A stretch of 64,000 nucleotides of DNA, taken from NCBI GenBank assembly GCA_037157565.1, contig JAZHRO010000073.1:19598501-19662500 (forward strand), written 5' to 3'. Below, piece by piece: positions 21,547 through 34,667 of the stretch (position 1 is its first letter; each line of letters begins with the position of its first letter). The notes under the pieces were generated by a model. The model worked only from the letters and a program-made list of their open reading frames with translations. It ran no database searches and was not told the DNA's origin. Both the position numbers and the translations under genes were made by a program. This stretch comes from Thalassia testudinum. Lineage: Eukaryota > Streptophyta > Magnoliopsida > Alismatales > Hydrocharitaceae.

Positions 21547-24500
21547 ATGGAAGGTAGGAGATCCCAAAACCCAGAACTTGTACTCCCCTTGGGTACTGCT
21601 ACCCAAGCTACTGCATCATCTTCTTTGCCTTCCACTTCTAATCCCTTACCTCCTGAGTCTCAAAATACTTTCCACAATCCCCCTCGCCAAGAGGATGATC
21701 TTGATTCTTCACACTTTGAGGATTTTGAAGAACTTCCTCCAGACTTAGTTGCACATCCTCTACCACAGCAACCACCTATCCCTAGGTTCCAACCTCCACC
21801 TTATCCTAATCATCCTAATCCACCCCCGGAGAGAGGACCTATGCCTCATCTTCAGCACCTTTTCGATACACAACTACAAATGAATACCTTAACCCAACAG
21901 GTGCAACAGCTTGCTCAAGCTGTAAATCTATTAGCTAACCCCCAACCACAACCACTTCAACCTAGAAATCCTCAGGCACCACCCCAACCCCGTAGACCTC
22001 AACTACGAGATTACTATAATCCCGCAGTTGCCCAACCAATGCCTGTGGTACGTTATCCCAATGGGGGTCGTGCTGCTGAACTGAAGCCGAACATTATAGC
22101 ACTCATTCCTCACTTCCATGGACTTGCTTCTGAGGACCCTTTTCAGCATTTAGAGGAGCTGAAGAATCTTGCCCAAACTTTGGGTCCGCAAGGACATGAT
22201 CAGCACACGCTTTTGATGAAAATGTTCTCCTTTTCATTAAAAGATAAGGCAGCCTTTTGGTTTAGAACACTTGCACGGACTACACCTATAGATTCCTGGG
22301 CTTCTTTAGAACATGAGTTCTTAAAGAAGTACTTTCCTGTAGGCCGCACTAATGCCTTAAGGCGTGCCATCACCACCTTCACCCAGAATTTAGGAGAACC
22401 TATGCACGAGGCTTGGGAGAGATTCCATGAGCTTTTGAGAAAATGTCCCCACCATGGTGTCCCACGCTGGCAACAGGTCCAGATCTTCTACCATGGGCTC
22501 CATGATGACACACGGAATTTTGTAGATGCCGCTTGTGGAGGCAATTTCCTGTGTCGGGACGAGGACTCAGCCTTTGAGCTCTTTGAAGGCATGGCCGAAA
22601 ACTCTATTAACAATGCTTCAATGAGCGTGTTTAATAGAAAGTCCTCACATTCCCACTCACACACGGGGGTACATGAAGCCCAATCCAGTAGCAAAGACTT
22701 AGAGATAGTGGCTAGTCAACTGGATAAAGTGGGCTTAATCGAGAAGAAAGTAGATGAAGTATGGAAATTTCTCTCAAAACACCCATCTTCTTCTTCTCAG
22801 TCACCAGCACAAAACACTTCTTCTCAGTTTCCCACAGGGAGGGAAACTGTGAATAACCTTTCTGTGACACAAACTGCATTACCGGATTTTCCATTCCCAT
22901 ATCCTTCACCGGTTGGAGGAACCTTTGTTCCCCCCTTCACTGACTTCCCTGCACCTTCTGGAGCTTCGGAGGAGCTTCATGCCATTCACAATGATCCTTT
23001 CACACAAACCTATAACCCTGGATGGCGTAATCATCCAAATTTCTCGTGGTCGGGAAATTCACAAAGACCTCCTTTTCAACAACCTTCTGCACCACCATTG
23101 CACAACCCGATCCGAGCACCACCTCCACAATCACACGGATATCCACCGCGTACCTACCAACAACCCCAACCCAGGCCCACCCAATACTCTCAATCTGGGC
23201 CTACACGAGATGACCAGTTGGGGTCTATCATGAAAGCTCTTGCTGATATGCAACAACAGAATATTGCTATGCAGCAGAGACAGGACGCGGCCTTAGCTGA
23301 GATGAGAGCCCAGCTATCAAACTTGACGGAGTCCCGTCAACCACATTCACTCCCATCCCAAGCACAACCCAACCCTAGGAACATACCTGCTCAAAGGTAT
23401 GTCCAACCTAGACCAACACTGCAAAACCAAACACATGACATTTCACAGGCAGTGCACAACACTGAATTCTTCACTGACTCAAATTCTTCTCTTGCACAAC
23501 AGCAACCACCTCTGCTACCTAACAATGATTTACCATCTACCTCTAGAGCTGAACTAAATGCCATAGTCACTAGGAGTGGTAAATGCACACTAGATCCACC
23601 TCTTCCAACACCTACCACTTCTAGTTCTGCTCCTCCACTTCCTACTCCTCTACCTATAACTGAACCTCTCACAACTCCAGTACCTTTTCCTGAAGCTTTA
23701 AAGAAGGAGAAAGGAAAGAAAAAAACCTGTGTGGCACCTGAGGAGGATTTGCTTAAGCTCTTTGAGCAAGTCCACATAAACATCCCCTTGTTGGATGCAA
23801 TCCGCCACATCCCTCTTTACGCTAAGTTTTTAAAAGACCTATGTACACCTAAGCGTAAAGCAAGAATTCAAAAAGGGAGTAGTCCAATCATTCTCTCGGA
23901 ACAAGCTAGTTCCATCATCTCTAGTACCCTCCCAACTAAGATGAAAGACCCAGGCACCCCTCTCTTATCCTGCATGATTGGTAACACCACATTCAATAGA
24001 GCACTACTTGACCTAGGTGCTTCCATCAATCTTGTCCCAACCTCTCTACTGACACATTTTGAGGTTGGCAATTTGAAGCCAACCAAGGTGTCCCTGCAAT
24101 TAGCTGACAGATCAGTTAAGACACCTCAAGGAGTGTTGGAAGATGTCATAGTGCGGGTCAAGGATTTTTACTTCCCTGTAGACTTTATAGTCCTTGACAT
24201 GGAAGTACCTGAAGATATCCAGAATACACCTATCATTTTAGGAAGACCTTTCTTGGCTACGGCCAAGGCAAACATCAATTGTGAGGAGGGCCTTATAGAA
24301 TTAAAGTTTGGAGATCAGAAAATAAAAATTGATATTTTTCAGGCCCAAAGAGGACCGACCTGTAGTTTAATTGAAGAAATCTTCTCCCTGGATTCATTGG
24401 ATCAATTGGTTGAGGACACCTTGATCAATTCATTAAATTTAGAACCTCAACACTCTTTGGACTCTGACGTGACTTCCACTGAGATACCAAATCTAGAGAC

Positions 24501-27500
24501 TGAGGACCTTCCTCCCATTCCATTAGTATCTCTAGGATCTCCTGAAACTTTCACACCTGCTCCTTCTGATCCTATGCCTGTTGAACTCAAACCTCTTCCT
24601 GACTCTCTCAAATATGTTTTCTTAGGACCTGATCAGACCTATCCGGTGATTGTTAACTCTTCCCTTTCTTCTGATCAAGAGTCACGACTCTTATCTGTCC
24701 TAAGAGCACATAGGCAGGCTATAGGATGGAGCCTTTCTGACCTTACTGGCATCAGTCCTTCTTATTGCACACATAGGATTTTCACTGAAGAAGGATCTAG
24801 ACCTACTAGACAGCCCCAGCGTAGATTAAATCCTACATTACAAGAGGTGATAAAAAGTGAAATGATTAAATGGCTGGACAATGGAATTATCTACCCAATT
24901 TCTGACAGTAGATGGGTAAGTCCTGTTCAGGTTGTGCCAAAAAAGGCCGGACTTACCATCATCACCACTGATTCAGGAGAAGTCATCCCTACACGCATTG
25001 CTAGTTCGTGGCGAGTATGTATAGATTACCGAAAACTCAACCAAGCCACGAAGAAAGATCATTTCCCTTTGCCCTTCATTGATCAAATACTGGAAAGAGT
25101 GGCAGGGAATAGATTTTTCTGCTTTTTGGATGGCTATTCAGGATATAATCAGGTGGCAATTCACCCCGATGATCAGGAGAAAACAACATTCACCTGCACC
25201 TACGGAACCTTTGCATTCCGTAGGATGCCTTTTGGATTGTGCAACGCACCTGCTACATTCCAGCGGTGTATGTTTGCAATCTTTTCTGACTTAGTAGGCG
25301 ATTGTTTAGAAGTCTTCATGGATGACTTCTCGGTCTTCGGGAGCACATTTGATGCATGTCTAGACCACCTGACCAAGGTCCTGCAAAGATGCATTAATGT
25401 GAATCTGGTACTTTCCTGGGAAAAATCTCATTTCATGGTAACTGAAGGACTTGTATTAGGTCACCTTATTTCTGAGAGAGGAATTGAGGTTGACCGCGCG
25501 AAGGTAAAGTTGATTTCTGATTTACCACTACCTTCGTCGGTTAAACAAATTCGATCTTTCCTTGGGCATGTTGGTTTTTATCGCCGCTTTATAGCGGATT
25601 TCTCGAAAATAGCCCGACCTCTCACTACTCTCCTCTCTAAAGACGTAGACTTCCAGATCTCTGACGATTGTGTTCGTGCCTATACGACACTTCGTGATCT
25701 GATTACCAAGGCACCCATACTGCAACCCCCGAATTGGTCTCACCCTTTTGAGATCATGTGTGATGCCTCTAATTATGCAGTAGGAGCTGTCCTTGGTCAA
25801 AAATTGGACGGGAAACCCACAGTCATCTATTACGCTAGCAAGACCTTGGATGAAGCTCAGAGGAATTACACCGTCACGGAAAAGGAATTGCTAGCTGTAG
25901 TATATGCACTGGAAAAATTCAGACCTTATCTTTTAGGTTCCCACATTATAGTCTACACTGACCACACGGCAATTCGATATCTTCTCGCCAAGAAGGACGC
26001 GAAATCTCGTCTGATTAGATGGATCCTACTTTTACAGGAATTTGATTTAGAGATTCGTGATAAGGCTGGAAAGCAGAATGTGGTAGCTGACCACTTATCC
26101 CGCCTTCCTTCTGAAGCGATTTCTCCTTCTTTACCCATCTCTGACCACTTCCCTGACGAGCAATTGCTGGTCATTCATTCTGATCTTCCCTGGTATGCTG
26201 ACATTGTCAACTACCTGGCTTCTGGACTCATCCCCACTAATTGGGTCCGACATCAAAAAGACAGACTTAGATCCGAGGCCAAGCACTATTACTGGGAAGA
26301 ACCTTGGCTTTTCAAGCATTGTAAAGACCAGATCTTCAGGAAGTGCGTCCCTGATAAGGAGATTAGAAGCATCTTATCATTCTGCCACGACCAGGCGTGC
26401 GGCGGTCACTTCTCTGGCAAAAAGACCGCTGCAAAGATTTTGCAGAGTGGTTTCTATTGGCCCACAATCTTCAAGGATGCACACGAATATAGCAGGGCAT
26501 GTTCACGCTGTCAGTCTCTTGGTAGTATTGGTCGCCGAGACATGATGCCCTTGAATCCGATCATGGTGTGCGAAATCTTTGACATTTGGGGCATTGACTT
26601 CATGGGACCTTTTCCTAAATCTTATGGCTTCGAGTACATATTGTTGGCAGTTGAGTATGTTTCAAAATGGATTGAAGCCATCCCCTCAAGGACTAATGAT
26701 CATAGAGTTGTGACACAATTTGTTCAAGATTTCATCTTCTCTAGATTCGGGGTACCTAAAGCCATCATTAGTGATGGAGGGTCTCATTTTAGAAACACAC
26801 ATTTTCAGTCCCTACTGCAAAAGTATGGGGTGTCACATAGGATTGCTACATCTTATCACCCTCAAACCAATGGACTTGCTGAATTATCTAATCGGGAGAT
26901 CAAAAAGATTTTACAGACTACCATCCGACCTGATAGAAAGGATTGGTCTTCCCGCCTTTCTGATGCGTTGTGGGCATATAGGACAGCCCACAAAACCCCT
27001 TTAGGCATGTCTCCTTTTAGACTTGTGTACGGGAAACACTGTCATCTTCCTGTCGAATTAGAGCACAAAGCCTATTGGGCCATCAGAAAGTGTAACTTAG
27101 ACTTAGAGAAGGCCGGTGATCTTAGGAAATTACAAATGTCTGAGCTCGATGAATTAAGGAATGAATCTTATGAAAGCTCAAGGATGTATAAGGACAAACT
27201 TAAGGCCTTCCATGACCGTCACATTCTTAGGAAATCTTTTCACCCTGGTAAAAAAGTCCTTCTCTTCGACTCTAGACTGAAACTCTTTCCTGGGAAGTTA
27301 AGATCAAAATGGATTGGACCTTTCAAAATCTTGAGATTATTTGATAATGGAGCCGTTGAGATCACTGAACTTGACAAATCTGAACCCTTTATTGTTAATG
27401 GACAAAGACTGAAACCTTTCATTGAGCCGCAGGATCTCAGACTTGTCAATTCCACCATTTCGCTCCTACATTTTGAATTACCATGTAAGTTTTCGCCTAG

Positions 27501-27504
27501 CTGA
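21547..27504 (+). CDS. gag-pol: Element I: gag-pol polyprotein (Athila type), intact
   Basis: Single open frame with no stop. It is open from 21502, but that first codon is TTG. I take ATG 21547 (MEGRRSQNP, 1,985 aa) because elements III, V and VII start gag with the same MxGR(R/Q)S motif. Numbered from ATG 21547, order: Pro/Gln-rich N-terminus; gag core about 190-325 ([16 protein letters not shown] ... CPHHGV ... VDAACGGNF); Athila motif [13 protein letters not shown] near 490; Gln-rich stretch; aspartic protease LLDLGASIN near 820; RT with DGYSGYNQ and FMDD near 1257; RNase H with CDAS, TEKEL, YTDH and ADHLSR; integrase HHCC ([11 protein letters not shown] ... CSRCQS) and DDE residues in [16 protein letters not shown] and GLAELSN; C-terminal [17 protein letters not shown]. 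No CCHC knuckle is seen in gag. It would make capsid and replication enzymes in the cytoplasm and integrate in the nucleus. Confidence 0.95.
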   Translation: MEGRRSQNPELVLPLGTATQATASSSLPSTSNPLPPESQNTFHNPPRQEDDLDSSHFEDFEELPPDLVAHPLPQQPPIPRFQPPPYPNHPNPPPERGPMPHLQHLFDTQLQMNTLTQQVQQLAQAVNLLANPQPQPLQPRNPQAPPQPRRPQLRDYYNPAVAQPMPVVRYPNGGRAAELKPNIIALIPHFHGLASEDPFQHLEELKNLAQTLGPQGHDQHTLLMKMFSFSLKDKAAFWFRTLARTTPIDSWASLEHEFLKKYFPVGRTNALRRAITTFTQNLGEPMHEAWERFHELLRKCPHHGVPRWQQVQIFYHGLHDDTRNFVDAACGGNFLCRDEDSAFELFEGMAENSINNASMSVFNRKSSHSHSHTGVHEAQSSSKDLEIVASQLDKVGLIEKKVDEVWKFLSKHPSSSSQSPAQNTSSQFPTGRETVNNLSVTQTALPDFPFPYPSPVGGTFVPPFTDFPAPSGASEELHAIHNDPFTQTYNPGWRNHPNFSWSGNSQRPPFQQPSAPPLHNPIRAPPPQSHGYPPRTYQQPQPRPTQYSQSGPTRDDQLGSIMKALADMQQQNIAMQQRQDAALAEMRAQLSNLTESRQPHSLPSQAQPNPRNIPAQRYVQPRPTLQNQTHDISQAVHNTEFFTDSNSSLAQQQPPLLPNNDLPSTSRAELNAIVTRSGKCTLDPPLPTPTTSSSAPPLPTPLPITEPLTTPVPFPEALKKEKGKKKTCVAPEEDLLKLFEQVHINIPLLDAIRHIPLYAKFLKDLCTPKRKARIQKGSSPIILSEQASSIISSTLPTKMKDPGTPLLSCMIGNTTFNRALLDLGASINLVPTSLLTHFEVGNLKPTKVSLQLADRSVKTPQGVLEDVIVRVKDFYFPVDFIVLDMEVPEDIQNTPIILGRPFLATAKANINCEEGLIELKFGDQKIKIDIFQAQRGPTCSLIEEIFSLDSLDQLVEDTLINSLNLEPQHSLDSDVTSTEIPNLETEDLPPIPLVSLGSPETFTPAPSDPMPVELKPLPDSLKYVFLGPDQTYPVIVNSSLSSDQESRLLSVLRAHRQAIGWSLSDLTGISPSYCTHRIFTEEGSRPTRQPQRRLNPTLQEVIKSEMIKWLDNGIIYPISDSRWVSPVQVVPKKAGLTIITTDSGEVIPTRIASSWRVCIDYRKLNQATKKDHFPLPFIDQILERVAGNRFFCFLDGYSGYNQVAIHPDDQEKTTFTCTYGTFAFRRMPFGLCNAPATFQRCMFAIFSDLVGDCLEVFMDDFSVFGSTFDACLDHLTKVLQRCINVNLVLSWEKSHFMVTEGLVLGHLISERGIEVDRAKVKLISDLPLPSSVKQIRSFLGHVGFYRRFIADFSKIARPLTTLLSKDVDFQISDDCVRAYTTLRDLITKAPILQPPNWSHPFEIMCDASNYAVGAVLGQKLDGKPTVIYYASKTLDEAQRNYTVTEKELLAVVYALEKFRPYLLGSHIIVYTDHTAIRYLLAKKDAKSRLIRWILLLQEFDLEIRDKAGKQNVVADHLSRLPSEAISPSLPISDHFPDEQLLVIHSDLPWYADIVNYLASGLIPTNWVRHQKDRLRSEAKHYYWEEPWLFKHCKDQIFRKCVPDKEIRSILSFCHDQACGGHFSGKKTAAKILQSGFYWPTIFKDAHEYSRACSRCQSLGSIGRRDMMPLNPIMVCEIFDIWGIDFMGPFPKSYGFEYILLAVEYVSKWIEAIPSRTNDHRVVTQFVQDFIFSRFGVPKAIISDGGSHFRNTHFQSLLQKYGVSHRIATSYHPQTNGLAELSNREIKKILQTTIRPDRKDWSSRLSDALWAYRTAHKTPLGMSPFRLVYGKHCHLPVELEHKAYWAIRKCNLDLEKAGDLRKLQMSELDELRNESYESSRMYKDKLKAFHDRHILRKSFHPGKKVLLFDSRLKLFPGKLRSKWIGPFKILRLFDNGAVEITELDKSEPFIVNGQRLKPFIEPQDLRLVNSTISLLHFELPCKFSPS

Positions 27505-27647
27505 AGGCGTTAAACTTAGCAACACCTACCCTTGTATATAGCTGTTTTACACTTTTCTTACTCTTACCTTTACTTGCATATAGTGTCTACCCTTGCATTC
27601 TGAGCATACATTCATTGACACACATGTCATGCATTTCACTTCCTAGC

Positions 27648-27719
27648 CCGACTGTTCACTCTGATCCTAGATCAGACTTAAAATCGTCCGCACAGAGATT
27701 TTATCTCCTCATTCCGACT
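27648..27719 (+). other. Element I: conserved 3' region hairpin module
   Basis: CCGACT (27648-27653), perfect 7-bp hairpin TCTGATC-CTA-GATCAGA (27660-27676), 4 nt, AAATCGTCCGCA (27681-27692), ATTCCGACT (27711-27719). Same plan as in element II (4447-4508), but here it lies before the auxiliary PPT rather than after it. Confidence 0.6.
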
Positions 27720-27785
27720 TCCTTCCATCACCCAGCCTAGGATAGTGAAAAGCAGAGCATGCATTTGCATCCACCCTTTCATTCA

Positions 27786-27822
27786 ATGAGGACATTGAAA
27801 CATTTAAGCATGGGGGGGGTGT
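27786..27822 (+). promoter_or_regulatory. Element I: auxiliary PPT-like tract
   Basis: ATGAGGACATTG is followed by TTTAAGCATGGGGGGGGTG, resembling the true PPT at 29176-29191. Confidence 0.55.
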
Positions 27823-27934
27823 AAAGGGTAAACCATTTAAACCAAAATGCAATTGTAGACACAACTATAGTACATATAGTATTATCAAAAAAAAAAAAAA
27901 AAAAAAATTGAAAAATTTTGAAAAAATTTTTTTG

Positions 27935-27970
<36 letters not shown>

Positions 27971-28116
27971 GCTAAAAATACAAAAAAATAACAAATCAGA
28001 AAAATTCCAAAAATACAATAAGGGACATGTACTTTATTTGTCAAAGGAGGATATTCATTTCAAGAGAGGAGGAAGAAAAAGAAAAAAGAAAAGAGAAGTG
28101 ATCTTATAGCTGAAAA

Positions 28117-28149
<33 letters not shown>

Positions 28150-28548
28150 GAATAAGTGTCTATGGACATTCAACCATTACTGGTTTGACCTACCGGGCCA
28201 TAGGAGCTTGATACAAGCTTAGGCTTAATACACTTCGAGCCTTGACAAGATAGACCACAGTCTCTCCTAACTTTAGGACAATTCTTGTACCTGAGTCACC
28301 AGTACAGGATTCGTTGGTTTGCTTTGACTTAGGAGTCTAAGTAACCTTGGCTTACACTACACAATGTCAGGAAAGACCACTTGAACCTAAACCTCAACCC
28401 TTGTGTTCATTAGGGAAGGTGGAGTCCTTACCTGTGCGTGCAGGTAGACTCTTTGTCCTAATCTTTAGTTTTGTGTCTAGGAGAAGCTCTTTCCACAAAA
28501 GAAATCCACCCACCAAATACAGTGCGCTCTACCAAATAAGTTTTGGAG

Positions 28549-28579
<31 letters not shown>

Positions 28580-29175
28580 GTTAAGTATGTTCTCCAAAAT
28601 GTCTGAAAAACAACTCTTCCACCAAAAATGTTTTCAGGGATCAAAATAAATACCCTATTTTTCCACCAAAAAAAAAAATCTTCTCTGAGCCACAAATACA
28701 ATAAGGGTTGGGTTTGAATACCATCAATTTTTGAGAGTCATCCGAAAACATGAGCTGAAGTTAGGACCAACCTGGACTTAAAAAGAAGTGAAACCCCGGG
28801 ATTGAGCCTTAGAATTCACCTGGTTAGTCCTGACTTATCACAAAGCACAGCCATAACTTCATAGCATTCTGAGTCTCTGTAAAAACCTCCTGAGTCCTGG
28901 AATTCGACTTAAGGTTTAAATATCAAGAGTCCTTGTTGGTTGAGAGATGGTCTATGTCATTTAAGCCTTGAGTTCTGGTAGGTTATCCTCAGTAACCAGG
29001 TTCTCACAATGTCCAAAAACACAGTTGGTATTGGAAAATATTTCAGCTTAAAGATCATCATCATAAACACTTAAAAATTTTTTGAAAGAAGAAAAAGATA
29101 TCTTTACACACTTACCTTGCTGATACTTAAATTGTCTTACACTTCAACAGATTGTTTGCTAAGGGACTAGCAAAA

Positions 29176-29191
29176 CGTAAGCATGGGGGTA
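29176..29191 (+). promoter_or_regulatory. Element I: polypurine tract beside the 3' LTR
   Basis: CGTAAGCATGGGGGTA lies immediately before the TG of the 3' LTR. The same GCATGGGGG core precedes the 3' LTRs of II, III and V. Confidence 0.8.
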
Positions 29192-32100
29192 TGATGAGTG
29201 GCTACTCATCATAGCTAAAAGGCCGAAATTAAGCTAGATACTAAGCAAAACAATATCAAATTAACACATAAAAAGGGTTAAGTGTGGGAATTAAAGAAAA
29301 GACCTAAAACTTTTAATGTGTGTTAAAATCTCCTAATTAGGTCACAAAAATGGGATATTCTGAACAAATGATGATCCATGCATCAATTGAACACATAAAC
29401 AAGTTTGAAAAGCCAAATCAGAAGTAAAATCAATGTCGTAAATGTTCAATTAAGCACATGTAAAAATTTGAAAGCAATTGGACATCATTTAGGCTTAGAA
29501 ATAAATAGATTACAATTAGGTCCTTCATGCATTACATTTCTACCCTTCAAAACTCCTTCTTGGACCTATTTGCAAGCCGCAGGGACCCTTTTATAAGACT
29601 GCAGGGCCCTTCCAGCTGCTATTCTTCTCGCTTATGGGCCTGCATGCAAATGTTCTACCCCTTCTTATAAGGGTCCGTCTGCAAATTTCCCCTTTATTTC
29701 AAAGAGAAGCCTGTGTTCTTCACGCGCACTGTAGCGCGCGAAGAACACAGCCACTCTCGACCGTCCATCGCACTTTTGATCTCGATCTGCGGCTGGATTC
29801 AAATGGAACCTTCGCGCGATTCGGTGCGTGCGTTCACCTCTCTTCCCAGATCTCATCTGACGGTCAGATCTCTCTCTTGACTCGCCGCGCGCTCTACCCA
29901 TCTCATCCTCACCGCCGGCCTGATTCTGATTAACCTCACCCTTGCGGTGATCTCAGTCACTGAGCTGCTATTTAAGCACCTCAGTGGTGTCGCGCGCGAA
30001 GGATCGCTCCCTCCTACATCTCTCAGCGATCAATTCTTCCACTCCAGTCTCTCCTCCTCATCTGGACCCTGATTTCACAGCCACCGGCTGTGGAATCATC
30101 GCCTGCTCTCGACCCTCCTCGTCGCTAAGGACCTCGTAGCACCTGAGGACGACCCTGGAGTCTCACTAGCAGACTCTTCCCTCCGCTGGAGTCACCCTCC
30201 TCCTTTCTTCCTCCTTAGCCGCCGGCTAAGGACCCATAGGTCCCATTCTTCCTTTTAGTTTAGTTTTTAATTCTGCACAAGTAGTGTTAGATTTAGTTTG
30301 CAGTAGTTTAGAATAGATTTAGTTTTAATCGTTAGCGTTTAATGTTAGCTGTAGTTAGATTAGTCTTAGGAGTAGAATTAGTATTAGATCCCCTCCCTCA
30401 CCTCCTCTGATCAGTCCAGATCAGAGGGGAAGAATCATCTGTTCATTAATCAATTTATCTCCCTCTTCATGTTTTGTTTTTCCACCATCCAATTCTGATT
30501 TATGTTCCTTTTAACGACGAATCTTTCATCTGTCACCCACACATCTGGACCCAATTCCAGATCTGATGGTGTACTGCCTCAGATCTGAAATTGGCGTCAC
30601 AAGCACCATTTGGGGCTTCTCACTCACCCCATTTGTGTTCACAAAAGCCCCTTTTATTTTAGATTGATTGCCTCAGTTTGTCAGATTCACTTTAACATGG
30701 GTTTTGAAGAGATTTTGCTTTCTGAAATGTCTTGACAGATCTGACAAATTGAAGGGATTTTGGTTTTTCTTGAGGGCAAGGATTCTGACAAGTTCTCTGG
30801 TGACAGAGAACAAATCAGAAGAGCCTTTCATGAATTTGCTTCTGCCTTGATCTGAATGCATTTGCTAGCTTTTATAAATTCCTTTAATGCATTCTTTATT
30901 TTTCTGATTTGTCATTTCAGAACTGTCATACACCACCTGTTTGATAATTATTTTCGTATGGTGATTCTCTAACCTAAGGAGTTTTCCATACTCCTTAAGG
31001 TTGCAAGAAACTGGGATTGTATGTTTTTGGTTTTAATTGACTGAGTTAAGTCTTCCTTCATGCTGTCTATGGCATTAGGAAGACTAACTCAATGCCATTT
31101 GTGTTTTGATCTGAAATGATGCTTTTGATAAGGGCTTTTCCTTGTGGGTATTTGAACTGAATTCTTATGTGATTTTCGTGAGATTTATACCCTTATCAGA
31201 TTGGGATTTCAACTCTTTAATTTTTAGTTTGTTCTGAATTTTCTCTTATTCCCAGTTATACAGTAAAATGCTGCAAACTGCAGCAACATTCCCCTCTTCT
31301 CTAAATTCTCCTCTTCTCTGTGAATGCTTTCCCCCTCTTCAAATGGACTAACAGCAGCAGCAGTTAGCCCATTTGACAGTGGCTGAAGCCACTGACACTG
31401 CTAAAACACCCTGAACAGTACATTCTCTCCCTCTCCATCTTCTCTGACAGTAGCTTAGCTGCTGTTTAAAATGAAATAAAAACTTAATTTAACCCTCATT
31501 CCCTAAATTCCTACTAAAACCTAATTATACATACTTAATTTCACACTGTAAATATACATATCCATACTATTATAACTATAATATACAGCCTGATTATGTA
31601 CATAGACATACATAGATATACGGTAAATACTGTACAAACTTGTACATAAATCTATATACATATGTAATCTATGTAAATATATGTATAAATACTGAACTAT
31701 TATGTATGTATTTACTGATATATGTATATGTATATAGACAGATTCATATGTATATATTCAGTAGCTATATTGTAGAATAAATTAGCCAAATTAATAATTT
31801 AGAGTTATAATTAAGTAAATAAATCTATAGACTTAGGTTAACATATATAGTAAGTAATTTAAGTTAGTTAAAGTACAATTATACCTAGTATAGCTTACTG
31901 TAACTTAGTTTTATTTAAAACACTCAGAACAGCTAGTTTAGCTTAAATAAAATAGAAATAAATTCGTAAATATACAATAAAAATACGTATAAAATACTTA
32001 AGTATGTAAATTAAATCTGTATAAGGTCAATTAGACCATTTACTAACTATTTTATAAGTAATTAACTATTTAATCACCTAAATCAACCTGTACAACCAGC

Positions 32101-33511
32101 CTAGTTTAGCGAATTTATTTGTATAGTAAACATATTTAAAATTCAAAATTAATTGATCAATTATGTAGTATTATGTAAATACTTTATTAACCATATTTTA
32201 TTTTATTTTATTTAATAATTTATGGCCCCCAAATCGAGGGCCAAAAGTACGATCAGACGCAGCTGCGCCTGACTTCCAGCGCACGATGTGGCGCTGGAAT
32301 AGCGCCACATCGTGTGCTGCAAGTGAAGCGCAGCCGCATAAATGTAATTCGTGTTTCCTATAGGCTAGTCGTCACGGGCGCCGGGCGCCCGAAACACTGC
32401 CTTTACCCGATTACCCAATGAGCTCCGGTCTGAGTACTCTGTCTGATTTGCGATTAGTGTGTGGCCGGGGGCCCGAGCGTGTGCGAGCATATGGCGTTGG
32501 GCTGAGGCCTGGCGCTGAGATTAAAGACATAATTAAGCCACCTAATCTGAGATTAGGGCGCGCTTAGTAGAGGTCTGGTCCCACCCTTAGGGTGCTGTGT
32601 ATCCCTCGAAAAGCGTGCCCGCAAACTAAACACGTTTTAACTAATGATATTAGCCTAATCCCCTCCCCACCGCAGCCTCTGAAATAAGCTAAGACTGAAG
32701 AGTTAACAAAGAGTTTTAACACGAAAAAAAAAAAAAAAAAAAAAAAAGCAAAGAGTACAAGAACAACAGAGAAAAGAACAATAGTAATAAAAAGAGAGAA
32801 GAAGATGAATACTTAAAACAGAAATATGAACACAAGAAGAACAGAGACTTAATGAAGAAAGAAAGAGAAACAAAGAATAACTAGTATACATACGTATAAG
32901 TAAATCTATATAATTACTAACAGAATAAAGCGACACTATAAACGTCGCTAAAGATCTCAGTTTTGTCTCTTTAGGTTGTATAGTGTTTTCTGAGATTTAG
33001 CGATGCTTATATCTGTCACTGAAACTGCTGTATATGTTACTATACATAACAGACTAATAAGTTAAATTTCTACACCATTGTATTCTAATGTATTATATAC
33101 TATTATGATAGTATTAATAGGATAACTTGTAAATACATAGTTTAGAGTATAATAATAGATTGTTTGATGCTTGTTCATAGTTAGTATTTTTGCAAGCATT
33201 TCTTAGTAATTAGGTAAATAAAACACACATTCATTCATTCTTTAATAAACTGTAAATTTTGGAGATAATCAAAGAGTGACCGAATTAAATCCAATAAATT
33301 GCTTCCCAGTGAACGACCTGGAACAAAACCAGTAAAAATTAGATAAATAAGCAAATGATAATAATGGTTGTAATGACTGGAACTCACCCATACTCACCAC
33401 TATACGACATCCTTAATGTTATATTGTACACCCTGTACTACAACGACATAATCAACAATTATTACCAATTTCAAACACAACAACCACACATTACACACCA
33501 GATGCACACCA
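29192..33511 (+). mobile_element. Element I: 3' LTR (4,320 bp)
   Basis: Co-linear with the 5' LTR at a constant offset of 13,114 bp, including the 24-A tract (32724-32747), the hairpin cluster (32224-32390) and the structured element (32556-32620). Followed by the duplication GAACC. Confidence 0.93.
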
Positions 33512-33516
33512 GAACC

Positions 33517-34667
33517 TTAAGTCCAATTTTCAAACAATTTTAACCAATAGAAAAATTAAAAAATTCATGGCCTATACAAAGGTCAGACCTTGTTTTCTTA
33601 CTGTGTTTTCTTACTCTCTGCAAGTTTTATAAATTTTTCTACTCATTAGATTTCGATAAACTTTATATTTTGGGAAACCTTGATAAATTCTCTATGTCAT
33701 ATCAAATTCTAAAAAATATTTGAGGTTAATTGAGGTTTCTACATAATCATTTTTCCGAATCTATCATTTCTGACTTTTGACACTAGTAAGAACAACAATT
33801 CCACAAAACTACTAAATAATTTCCGAAAATCTCAAAAAAAGTATTTTTGGATTCCTTGTTTGATTTTACATCAAGTGGTGATGTTTTTCTTCTTGTTTGG
33901 ATCACCACTTTTAAAGATTTCATAAAAAAAGATTCATTTAGGAGTTGCATAACTAGGATTTTCAATTCTAGGATTTTGATTTTATTCTCTCTTAGTCACG
34001 CATACACTCAAAGATATTGATTCTCCCCAACTTGCAACTTGATTGTCTCATTGTGTGATCACCTTCAAACTTGTTTGAACATTTAAAGAAAGAGAATCTT
34101 AAAATCTACAAAAATTTTATCAAAACCCTAAAATCCTTTCACAAAAATCATGTTTGCAAACCGCCTGTTTTGGCTTGGGACTCGCTTCTAGCCTAATTTT
34201 TGCACACACAAAAATTGACATAATCATGCATTACCCTAATTAATGCCCATCACATTCCTTGTGTACTTTAGCCTTCTAGACCTAATTAAAATCTGTAGCA
34301 ATTTGACTACTAAGGTTTCATCAAACTTAAGCTTGCTACCTAGGTCTTAATATTTCCTTAGTTGATTTCAATTCCTTCATCTATATCTAGTGCCAGGCTG
34401 AGGGGTTGTGTCAAACGACCAGGCATGGGTTTATACAAGCCCCAGAGATTTTCCTGGGACATGCTTGGGCCCAACCCTCCCCTTAATCAGTCTAGCTAGA
34501 TTTGTTGAGGGAACGATTATCAGCTACTGAATTCTTATTTCTCAGGTAGACCAAGTCTTAGGTAATTTTTAGGGAGTCACCCTTAAGTTAGGTTTAGAAC
34601 TTTGCTTACTTGGTTGCACACTTATTCTTCTCATCTTTCCTTCCTCTCATCTCCATTCTTCCATTGT
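33517..34667 (+). other. Element III: leader, right part
   Basis: Continues the leader interrupted at 16077. No coding frame. Blocks such as TCAAACGACC near 34410 resemble the leader of element V (TCAAACGATC on the minus strand near 51128). Ends at the gag start ATG 34668. Confidence 0.6.

Larger units (their letters stand above)
27505..29191 (+). other. Element I: 3' region without env-like gene
   Basis: 1.7 kb with no supported coding frame. It contains the hairpin module (27648-27719), an auxiliary PPT (27786-27822), long A tracts (about 27889-27907, 27937-27963, 28119-28147, 28552-28579), CYACCAAATA copies (28510, 28529) with degenerate ones (28618, 28663, 28686), and the PPT. Athila elements often carry an env-like gene here; none is present. 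Confidence 0.75.
16078..33511 (+). mobile_element. Element I: complete, recent Athila-type Ty3/gypsy retrotransposon (17,434 bp)
   Basis: Two 4,320-bp LTRs (16078-20397, 29192-33511) flank an 8.8-kb internal region with PBS, leader, an intact gag-pol frame, a 3' region and a PPT. The 5-bp duplication GAACC is exact (16073-16077, 33512-33516). By eye the LTRs differ at three sites only (16488/29602 T/C; 17812/30926 C/T; 20189/33303 C/T), all transitions, with no indels. It is inserted in the leader of element III. There is no env-like frame between pol and the 3' LTR. Confidence 0.93.

Noticed and set aside
27779..28018. Phe-rich minus-strand frame
   Set aside because: Translation of poly-A tracts in the opposite strand; not a gene.
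27505..29191. Possible env-like gene between pol and the 3' LTR of element I
   Set aside because: Only short frames crossing A tracts are present; no signal peptide, membrane segment or frame of useful length.
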